DNA of 17,392 nucleotides, taken from CAYLSO01 sp964386525. Lineage in GTDB: Bacteria > Eisenbacteria > RBG-16-71-46 > DASYSL01. The stretch is from the NCBI GenBank assembly GCA_964386525.1, contig CAYLSO010000068.1, positions 1-17,392 of the forward strand, in the 5' to 3' direction. Of this stretch, positions 11,792-17,392 are shown in pieces. Position numbers and translations under genes: made by a program. Numbering within the stretch: position 1 is the first letter of the stretch; each line of letters starts with the position of its first letter. The notes beneath the pieces are model-generated. The model worked only from the letters and a program-made list of their open reading frames with translations. It made no database searches and was not told where the DNA came from.

Positions 11792-12382
11792 ATGAGATCG
11801 TGCTGGCATCGCGCCGCGTCCGCGGCCCGCCCGCGCCGCCTGGCCGCCGCGGCGGCCGTCCTGCTCGGGCTAGCGCTCGCCGCGCCGGCGCACGCGCAGA
11901 TCCTCAAGCTGGGCTACGTCGACTCGGTCCGCATCTTCGAGGGCTACACCTTCGCCAAGGACGCCCAGCAGCGCTTCGCCCGCGAGATCGAGGCGTGGCG
12001 CGTCGAGTCCGACGAGCGCCGCAAGACCCTCGAGGAGCTGCGGGCGGACGCGCGCGAGCAGTCCCTGACGCTCTCCGAAGAGAAACGGCTGGAGAAGGAA
12101 GGCCAGCTCGCCAAGGCGCAGGCCGAGTACGACCAGTTCGTGCAGGCCTTCTGGGGGCCGCGCGGCAAGGCCGTGGAGATGAACGAGCAGCTCACCGCCC
12201 AGGTCATCCAGAAGGTGCGCGACGTGGTGGAGAAGATCGCCAACACCGAGGCCTACGACCTGGTCCTGGACGCCGCCGACGGGAATGTGATATTCGCCGT
12301 CAAGAGCCTGGATCTGACCGACCGGGTCATCGAAATCCTCAATCGGGAGGCGGGGACCTTGGTCCCCGGCGGGACTCCATGA
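11792..12382 (+). CDS. skp: Periplasmic chaperone, Skp/OmpH family
   Basis: Holdase for unfolded outer-membrane proteins crossing the periplasm; active as a trimer in E. coli. The 196-residue product has a clear Sec signal peptide: RPRR, then a hydrophobic core (residues 17-31), then AHA with cleavage expected after residue 35. The mature protein opens with LKLGYVDSVRIFEGY, the OmpH hallmark, followed by a long charged helical region rich in Glu, Lys, Arg and Gln (about 50-140) fitting the coiled-coil tentacles, and a return to the beta core (YDLVLDAADGNVIFAV, LTDRVIEILN). ATG 11792 follows GGGGAG at 11780-11785. The bamA-skp-lpxD order is the same as in E. coli. The stop overlaps the lpxD start (ATGA). 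Confidence 0.92.
   Translation: MRSCWHRAASAARPRRLAAAAAVLLGLALAAPAHAQILKLGYVDSVRIFEGYTFAKDAQQRFAREIEAWRVESDERRKTLEELRADAREQSLTLSEEKRLEKEGQLAKAQAEYDQFVQAFWGPRGKAVEMNEQLTAQVIQKVRDVVEKIANTEAYDLVLDAADGNVIFAVKSLDLTDRVIEILNREAGTLVPGGTP
12351..12368 (+). promoter_or_regulatory. Strong hairpin just before the lpxD start
   Basis: CGGGGACCTTGGTCCCCG forms a 7-bp perfect GC-rich stem with a CTTG loop (a formal 8-bp inverted repeat with two central bases). It lies in the last codons of skp, ending 10 bases before the lpxD ATG (12379) and covering the region where a Shine-Dalgarno would be. No T-run follows, so it is not a terminator. It could hold lpxD initiation closed until ribosomes translating skp open it; this function is inferred. 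Confidence 0.5.
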
Positions 12383-13437
12383 TCGTGCGCAACCTCGGCG
12401 ACCTCGCCCGCGAGCTCGGCGGAGAGGTGGTCGGTGACGACAGCCTGAGCATCCACGGCGTGGCCGGCATCCGCGAGGCCCGCCCGGGCGACCTGACGTT
12501 TCTCGCCAACCCCCGGTACGAGACCTATCTGAGTGCGACGCGCGCCGCGGCGGTGCTGGTCTCCGAGGCCCGGCCCGGCCTGACCGCCGCGCAGCTGGTG
12601 CATCCCAACCCGTACCTGGCCTTCCTCAAGGCGGTGAAGATCTTCCGCCAGGAGCGGCCGCGCCCGGAGCCCGGGGTGCACCCGATGGCGGCCATCGCCC
12701 CCGGCGCCCGCCTCGGCCAAGCGGTCTCCATCGGCCCCCACGCGGTGGTCGAGGAGGGGGCGGAGGTCGGCGACGGCGCCGTGGTCATGGCCGGCACCTA
12801 CGTCGGCCAGAACGTGCGGATCGGCAAGGAGTCGTGGCTCTACCCGAACGTCACCGTGCGCGAGGACTGCGTGCTGGGCGAGCGCGTCGTCATCCACTCG
12901 GGGGCGGTGATCGGGGCCGACGGCTTCGGCTACGTCAAGGACGGCGGCACCTACCACAAGGTGCCGCAGGTGGGCAACGTGGTGATCGGCGACGACGTCG
13001 AGATCGGCGCCAACACCTGCGTCGATCGCGCCACCACCGGCACGACGCTGATCGGCTCGGGCACCAAGATCGACAACCTCGTGCAGGTCGGCCACAACGT
13101 CACGCTCGGCGAGAGCGTCATCGTCGTCGCCCAGGTCGGCATCTCCGGCTCGACGCGCGTCGAGCGCGGCGCCACGCTGGCCGGCCAGTCGGGCATCGCC
13201 GGCCACATCGTGATCGGCGAGGGCGCGGTGGTCGGCTCGCAGGCGGGGGTCACCAAGTCGGTGCCGCCGCACACCCAGGTATCCGGCTACCCGGCGCAGC
13301 CGCACGGGCTGGCCAAGCGCATCCACGCCCTCACCATGCGGCTGCCCCAGCTGGTGGAGCGGCTGCAGGAGATCGAGAAGCGCCTGCGCGCGCTGGAGGA
13401 GGAGAAGAGTGCCGACCACGCCCGCTCCGGCGGCTAA
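12379..13437 (+). CDS. lpxD: UDP-3-O-acylglucosamine N-acyltransferase LpxD
   Basis: Third step of lipid A synthesis: transfers a hydroxyacyl chain from acyl carrier protein to the 2-amine of UDP-3-O-acyl-glucosamine. The 352 residues have the family layout: an N-terminal uridine-binding domain (about 1-100; PGDLTFLANPRY), then a left-handed beta-helix of hexapeptide repeats (about 105-310) with GADGFGYV and VDRATTGTT, then a C-terminal helical coil (LVERLQEIEKRLRALEEEKS). The catalytic His is H239 in VQVGHNVTLGE, matching the E. coli numbering as I recall it. The start is coupled to the skp stop (ATGA) with only a weak Shine-Dalgarno. The last 29 bases overlap the start of lpxC-fabZ. Confidence 0.96.
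   Translation: MIVRNLGDLARELGGEVVGDDSLSIHGVAGIREARPGDLTFLANPRYETYLSATRAAAVLVSEARPGLTAAQLVHPNPYLAFLKAVKIFRQERPRPEPGVHPMAAIAPGARLGQAVSIGPHAVVEEGAEVGDGAVVMAGTYVGQNVRIGKESWLYPNVTVREDCVLGERVVIHSGAVIGADGFGYVKDGGTYHKVPQVGNVVIGDDVEIGANTCVDRATTGTTLIGSGTKIDNLVQVGHNVTLGESVIVVAQVGISGSTRVERGATLAGQSGIAGHIVIGEGAVVGSQAGVTKSVPPHTQVSGYPAQPHGLAKRIHALTMRLPQLVERLQEIEKRLRALEEEKSADHARSGG
13395..13404 (+). promoter_or_regulatory. Shine-Dalgarno for lpxC-fabZ inside lpxD
   Basis: GGAGGAGGAG within the lpxD glutamate codons precedes GTG 13409. In that frame no other ATG, GTG or TTG occurs before the conserved LpxC motif GVGIHTG, so this site and the 29-base overlap with lpxD are effectively required. Confidence 0.75.
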
Positions 13438-14770
13438 CGGGACCGCCGAGACCAGGACCGGCCGCGCCGCCCAGCGCACTCTGGCCCGCCCCGCGCGTTA
13501 CAGCGGCGTCGGTATCCACACCGGGGTGTGCAGCGAGGCGGTGGTGCACCCGGCGGAGCCGAACTCGGGCATCGTCTTCGTGCGCACCGACCTGCCGGGC
13601 CGGCCCTCCCTGCGCGTCGCGCCGCAGTTCGCCCACTACGACGCGGACCACGGGCGCCGCACCATCCTCAAGAGCGGGGCGTTCGAGGTGCACACCATGG
13701 AGCACCTCCTGGCCAGCCTCGCCGGCCTCGGCATCGACAACGCGCTGGTCGAGCTCGCCACCCTCGAGGTGCCCGAACCCGAGGACGGCTCCGCCCAGGC
13801 CATCGTGGCGGCCCTGCTCGAGGCCGGCCTGAGCGAGCAGCCGGTGGCCCGCCGCCACATCAAGATGACCAAGCCGGTGGTGCTGCAGTCGGGCAGCGTC
13901 GAGCTGGTGGCGGTCCCCGCGGATCGCCTGCGGCTGACCTTCACCATCGACTACGACAACCCGGTGGTCGGTACCCAGCACCTGTCGCTCGACATCACCG
14001 ACGGGGTCTTCGAACGCGAGCTGGCAGCGGCGCGCACCTTCGTGCTCGAGCGGGACGTGGCCATGCTGCGCGGCCAGGGGCTGATCCGCGGCGGCTCCCT
14101 CGACTCCGCCGTGGTGGTCGGAGAGAAGAGCATCCTCAACGACCGGCCGCTGCGCTTCAAGGACGAGTTCGTGCGCCACAAGATGCTCGACCTGCTGGGC
14201 GACCTGGCGCTGCTGGGCGGCCCGCTCCTCGGGCATGTCATCGCGGTGCGCTCCGGGCACGCCACCAACGTGGCCTTCGTCCAGAAGCTGGCCAAGGAGA
14301 TCCCGCAGAGCGGGCGGCGCCCCGATCGCCCGGCCCAGGAGTGGGACATCTCGGCCATCATGGACATCATGCCGCACCGCTACCCGCTGCTCCTGGTGGA
14401 CCGCATCATCGACCTGGAGGAGGGCAAGCGCGTGGTCGGGCTGAAGAACGTGACCATCAACGAGCCGTTCTTCGTCGGGCACTTCCCCGGCCACCCCATC
14501 ATGCCGGCGGTGCTGATCATCGAGGCCATGGCGCAGACCGGGGGCGTGCTGCTGCTGTCGACCGTGGACGACCCGGCCGGCAAGCTCGTCTACTTCATGG
14601 GCATCGACAACGCCAAGTTCCGCCGTCCGGTGCGCCCCGGCGACCAGCTCCGCTTCGAGCTCACTCTGCAGAAGCTCAAGAACCGCATCTGCAAGATGCG
14701 CGGCGAGGCCTACGTCGACGGCCAGCTGGTGGCCGAGGCGGACCTCATGTCCGCCGTCGTCGACGCCTGA
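13409..14770 (+). CDS. lpxC/fabZ: Bifunctional LpxC-FabZ fusion: UDP-3-O-acyl-GlcNAc deacetylase / 3-hydroxyacyl-ACP dehydratase
   Basis: One 453-residue polypeptide with two enzymes. LpxC (about 1-300) is the zinc deacetylase that commits UDP-3-O-acyl-GlcNAc to lipid A. Its motifs are GVGIHTG, HTMEHL (zinc ligand region, H95/H99), HKMLDLLGD (H257 and D261 as zinc ligands) and SGHATN (catalytic H284). FabZ (about 311-453) dehydrates 3-hydroxyacyl-ACP for fatty-acid elongation: DIMPHRYPLLLVDRI, then GHFPGHPIMP with catalytic H358 and E372 in IIEAMAQ. A short linker (IPQSGRRPDRPAQ) joins them with no intervening stop. LpxC has about 17 extra N-terminal residues compared with E. coli. Both enzymes compete for the same hydroxyacyl-ACP pool, and fusion fixes their ratio; this fusion is known from Bacteroidetes and relatives. 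The stop overlaps the lpxA ATG by one base (TGATG). Confidence 0.96.
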   Translation: MPTTPAPAANGTAETRTGRAAQRTLARPARYSGVGIHTGVCSEAVVHPAEPNSGIVFVRTDLPGRPSLRVAPQFAHYDADHGRRTILKSGAFEVHTMEHLLASLAGLGIDNALVELATLEVPEPEDGSAQAIVAALLEAGLSEQPVARRHIKMTKPVVLQSGSVELVAVPADRLRLTFTIDYDNPVVGTQHLSLDITDGVFERELAAARTFVLERDVAMLRGQGLIRGGSLDSAVVVGEKSILNDRPLRFKDEFVRHKMLDLLGDLALLGGPLLGHVIAVRSGHATNVAFVQKLAKEIPQSGRRPDRPAQEWDISAIMDIMPHRYPLLLVDRIIDLEEGKRVVGLKNVTINEPFFVGHFPGHPIMPAVLIIEAMAQTGGVLLLSTVDDPAGKLVYFMGIDNAKFRRPVRPGDQLRFELTLQKLKNRICKMRGEAYVDGQLVAEADLMSAVVDA

Positions 14771-15552
14771 TGGCCGCCGCCGAGATCCACCCCAGCGCCA
14801 TCGTGGAGGCGGGCGCCCGCCTGGCGGCGGGCGTGCGGGTAGGGCCGTTCTGCTGGGTGGGGCCCGAGGTCACGCTGGCCGAGGACGTGGTGCTCGACAG
14901 CCACGTGCGCGTCGACGGCCGCACCAACCTGGGGCGGGGCGTGCGCGTGCACCACGGCGCGGCTCTCGGCGGGCCGCCGCAGGACCTCAAGTTCCGCTCC
15001 GGCACGGTCTCCTCCCTCGAGGTGGGGGAGGGCACCGTGGTGCGCGAGTACGTCACCCTGAACCTGGCCAGCGACGAGGGCGCGGTCACCCGTGTGGGGC
15101 GCCACTGCCTGCTGATGGCCTACACCCACGTGGCGCACAACACGGTGGTCGGCGACCACGTCATCCTCGCCAACGGCGTGCAGCTGGCCGGCTACGTCAC
15201 GGTCGAGGACCACGCCATCCTCGGCGGCCTGGTGCCCGTGCACCAGTTCGTGCGCATCGGCTGCCACGCCATGGTCGGCGGCGGCTACCGCGTGCCCAAG
15301 GACGTGGTCCCGTACGTGCGGGCCGGCGGCTGCCCGCTGCGTCCGGTCGGACTCAATCTCGTGGGCCTCAAGCGCCGCGCCTTCCCGGCCGCCACGCTGG
15401 CGGCCCTGCGCCAGGCCTACCGCCTGCTGTTCCGCCGCGGCCTCACCGTGGCCGAGGCGGTGGCGCGCATCCGCGCCGAGGTGCCGCCCTGTCCGGAGGT
15501 GGACCACTTCGCCCGCTTCGCCCTCGCCTCGGAGCGCGGCCTCGCCCGCTAG
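14770..15552 (+). CDS. lpxA: UDP-GlcNAc (or UDP-GlcNAc3N) acyltransferase LpxA
   Basis: First step of lipid A synthesis: moves a hydroxyacyl chain from ACP to the 3-position of the UDP-amino sugar. The 260 residues match the family length (262 in E. coli). A left-handed beta-helix of hexapeptides (IHPSAIVEAGARLAAGVRVGPF) is followed by a helical C-terminus. PQDLKF is conserved, and the catalytic pair appears as H120 and H123 (YTHVAHN), equivalent to E. coli H122 and H125. HQF, VPPY-like VVPYV and the GLKRRAF segment are typical. The stretch that reads VTIHRGT in E. coli reads VTLNLAS here (95-101), so E. coli H99 aligns with N98 and one residue is missing after it. This may affect substrate choice. 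ATG 14770 overlaps the fabZ stop; no Shine-Dalgarno is visible. Confidence 0.95.
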   Translation: MAAAEIHPSAIVEAGARLAAGVRVGPFCWVGPEVTLAEDVVLDSHVRVDGRTNLGRGVRVHHGAALGGPPQDLKFRSGTVSSLEVGEGTVVREYVTLNLASDEGAVTRVGRHCLLMAYTHVAHNTVVGDHVILANGVQLAGYVTVEDHAILGGLVPVHQFVRIGCHAMVGGGYRVPKDVVPYVRAGGCPLRPVGLNLVGLKRRAFPAATLAALRQAYRLLFRRGLTVAEAVARIRAEVPPCPEVDHFARFALASERGLAR

Positions 15553-15558
15553 CGCCCC

Positions 15559-16596
15559 ATGCCTCTGCGCGTCGGAGTGATCGGTGTCGGCGCCCTGGGC
15601 CGCCATCACGTGCGGCTCCTGGCGACCGAATCCCCGTGGGCGCAACTGGTCGGCGCGCACGACGCCAAGCCCGACCGCGCCGCCTTCGCCGAGCAGTACG
15701 GGGCCCGCTCGTTCGCCTCCGCCGACGCGCTGATCGAGGCCTGCGACGCCCTCGTGGTGGCCAGCGCCACGGCCAGCCACCGCGCCGTGGCCGGACGGGC
15801 GCTGGAGGCCGGCCGCCACTGCCTGGTCGAGAAGCCCCTGGCGGCCAGCAGCGCCGAGTGCGCCGAACTCCTGGCGCTGGCCGCGGCCCGCCGCCTCGTG
15901 CTGCACGTCGGCCACGTCGAGCGCCTCAACCCGGCGGTGCGCGCCGCCCGCGCGTTCATCCGCCGGCCGCGCTTCATCGAGTCGCACCGCCTGGCCAGCT
16001 TCGCCCCGCGCGGTGTCGACGTGGACGTCCTGCTCGATCTCATGATCCACGACCTCGACCTGGTGCTCGACTGGACGGGCCAGGAACCGGAGGCGGTGGC
16101 GGCCGTCGGCGTGGCCGTGCTCACCGAGCGCGAGGACATCGCCAACGCCCGGCTCGAGTTCCCGGACGGCTGTGTGGCCAACCTCACGGCCAGCCGCGTG
16201 TCGCAGGAGCGCATGCGCAAGCTGCGGCTCTTCCAGGCCGACGCCTACCTGTCCCTGGACTGTGCCGAAGGCACGGCGGAGATCGTCGAGGCCGACCGGG
16301 CCGCGCTGGCCGCCGTCACCCGCGATGCACTGGCGGCGGCGGCCGCGGGGCCCGGCGCCGGGGGCGCCCCGGCGGCCGGCCCTGACTGGGCGGCTCTCGT
16401 CACGCGCCGCCCGCTCCCCGTGCCGGCCGGCAACCCACTCGCCCTGGAACTCGAAGCGTTCGGCCGCGCCGTGCAGGGGCTGGCTCCCCTGCCGGGGATC
16501 GCGCCGGCCGACGGGGCGGCCGGGATGCGAGCGGTGCGGGTCGCCGAGCGGCTCTCGGAAGCGCTGCGCGCGCGCGCCCGACGATGGGGCCCGTAG
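15559..16596 (+). CDS. Gfo/Idh/MocA-family NAD(P)-dependent oxidoreductase, GnnA-like by position
   Basis: A 345-residue dehydrogenase with an N-terminal Rossmann fold: GVIGVGALGRHH at about residues 6-17, EKP at 91-93 (Lys expected to act in catalysis), then GHVERLNPAV and the C-terminal-domain motif LMIHDLDLVLDW (H164). About residues 257-290 form an Ala/Gly/Pro-rich insert or linker. It sits between lpxA and lpxB. In Acidithiobacillus ferrooxidans gnnA (a UDP-GlcNAc 3-dehydrogenase of this family) and gnnB (aminotransferase) lie in the same place and make UDP-GlcNAc3N for amide-linked lipid A. No gnnB is present in this window, so a GnnA role is a context inference; oxidation of another nucleotide sugar is possible. 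The start follows the lpxA stop by six bases without a Shine-Dalgarno. The end overlaps lpxB by 13 bases. Confidence 0.88.
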   Translation: MPLRVGVIGVGALGRHHVRLLATESPWAQLVGAHDAKPDRAAFAEQYGARSFASADALIEACDALVVASATASHRAVAGRALEAGRHCLVEKPLAASSAECAELLALAAARRLVLHVGHVERLNPAVRAARAFIRRPRFIESHRLASFAPRGVDVDVLLDLMIHDLDLVLDWTGQEPEAVAAVGVAVLTEREDIANARLEFPDGCVANLTASRVSQERMRKLRLFQADAYLSLDCAEGTAEIVEADRAALAAVTRDALAAAAAGPGAGGAPAAGPDWAALVTRRPLPVPAGNPLALELEAFGRAVQGLAPLPGIAPADGAAGMRAVRVAERLSEALRARARRWGP

Positions 16597-17392
16597 AGCC
16601 GGCCGCCCGCCCCCTGCGCGTCCTCGTGCTGGCGGGGGAGCCCAGCGGCGACCGCCACGCGGCTCGGTTGGTGCGCGCCCTGGCGGCGCGCGGCCCCTGT
16701 GAGGCCTTCGGCCTGGCCGGCCCCGAGATGCGCGCCGCCGGCGTGACGGCGGTGGTGGCCATGGAGGAGGTCGCGGTCCTCGGGCTGACCGAGGTGCTCA
16801 AGCACCTGGGCCCGCTGCTCGCGGCCCGGCGCCGCCTCGTGGCCGCGCTCGAGCCGGCCCCCGACCTGGTGATCCCCGTGGATTTCCCCGGCTTCAACCT
16901 GCCGTTCGCACGCCGCGCCCGGCGGCGCGGGATCCCCGTCCTCTACTACGTCAGCCCGCAGATCTGGGCCTGGGGGAGCGGCCGCCTGCGCGCCATCGCC
17001 GCGGCCGTGGACCGCATGGCCGTGGTCTTCCCCTTCGAGGTGCCGCTCTACGAGGCCGCGGGCGTGCCGGTGACGTATGTCGGCCACCCGCTCGTCGAGG
17101 AGCTGGACGTGGACCTCGACGGTACCGCCCTGCGCGAGCTGGTAGGGCTGGCCGCCGGGACGCCGTACGTCGCGCTCCTACCCGGCAGCCGGGCGCAGGA
17201 GGTGGAGAGGCTCTTCCCACCCATGCTCGACGCGGTCCGCCGCCTGCGCCGCGCGCGGCCGTCCCTGGCCGCCGTGGTGGCGGCGGCTTCGCCGAGCCTG
17301 GCGGAGCGGATGGGCTCGCTCGGGGCCGCGCGGGAGCCGGGGGTGAGCGTCGTCGCCGGCCACACCCACGCCGTCGCCGCCCACGCCCGCGC
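16584..17392 (+). CDS. lpxB: Lipid-A-disaccharide synthase LpxB (3' end beyond the window)
   Basis: Glycosyltransferase (GT19) that joins UDP-2,3-diacylglucosamine and lipid X to form the lipid A disaccharide at the inner face of the inner membrane. The first 269 residues are visible and the frame is open to the window edge. Family motifs in order: LAGEPSGDRHAARLVRAL (GEPSGD for the common GEASGD), GLAGPEMRAAG, EVAVLGLTEVLKHL, PVDFPGFNLPFARRARRRG, YYVSPQIWAWGSGR, VFPFEVPLYEAAG, VGHPLVEE and LLPGSRAQEVERLFP. ATG 16584 overlaps the end of the dehydrogenase gene by 13 bases and lacks a clear Shine-Dalgarno. It completes the set lpxD, lpxC, lpxA, lpxB; lpxH/lpxI and lpxK are not in view. Confidence 0.95.
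   Translation, partial: MGPVEPAARPLRVLVLAGEPSGDRHAARLVRALAARGPCEAFGLAGPEMRAAGVTAVVAMEEVAVLGLTEVLKHLGPLLAARRRLVAALEPAPDLVIPVDFPGFNLPFARRARRRGIPVLYYVSPQIWAWGSGRLRAIAAAVDRMAVVFPFEVPLYEAAGVPVTYVGHPLVEELDVDLDGTALRELVGLAAGTPYVALLPGSRAQEVERLFPPMLDAVRRLRRARPSLAAVVAAASPSLAERMGSLGAAREPGVSVVAGHTHAVAAHAR

Overview
The window is a continuous, all-plus-strand run of genes from a very GC-rich Gram-negative bacterium. GC at third codon positions is close to saturation in most genes. It makes lipid A (lpxD, lpxC, lpxA and lpxB are present) and outer-membrane proteins (BamA, an Skp/OmpH chaperone, the Lol lipoprotein exporter). LpxC is fused to FabZ in one polypeptide, an arrangement I know from Bacteroidetes and relatives (the FCB group). 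With the high GC this suggests a high-GC FCB-type lineage such as Gemmatimonadetes or a candidate phylum like Eisenbacteria or Krumholzibacteriota. That placement is inference.

Layout. 1-177: 3' end of an unidentified gene. 174-1604: purF (Fe-S type amidophosphoribosyltransferase). 1655-3187: lysS with an extra Pro/Glu tail. 3184-5205: lolC/E-type permease and lolD ATPase. 5205-9360: mcsA, mcsB, clpC, the protein-arginine-phosphorylation and degradation module best known from Firmicutes, here without ctsR. 9357-12382: bamA and ompH/skp. 12379-15552: lpxD, lpxC-fabZ, lpxA. 15559-16596: a Gfo/Idh/MocA-family dehydrogenase. 16584-17392: lpxB, cut by the window end.

The largest gap between genes is 50 bases (1605-1654). 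Most junctions overlap by 1-29 bases or abut, so the block looks like one long, translationally coupled transcription unit. I see no convincing promoter, Rho-independent terminator, RNA gene, mobile element or CRISPR in it. Several downstream starts (lolC, lpxA, the dehydrogenase, lpxB) have no visible Shine-Dalgarno sequence, consistent with coupling to the upstream stop.

Biologically the block joins envelope construction (lipoprotein release, beta-barrel insertion, periplasmic chaperoning, lipid A synthesis) to a cytoplasmic protein-quality-control machine. The points most worth a second look are: the McsAB-ClpC module inside an outer-membrane biogenesis cluster; an Asp-to-Asn change in the McsB phosphoarginine-sensing motif; an altered LpxA active-site segment beside a GnnA-like dehydrogenase without its usual aminotransferase partner; and a strong hairpin just before the lpxD start.
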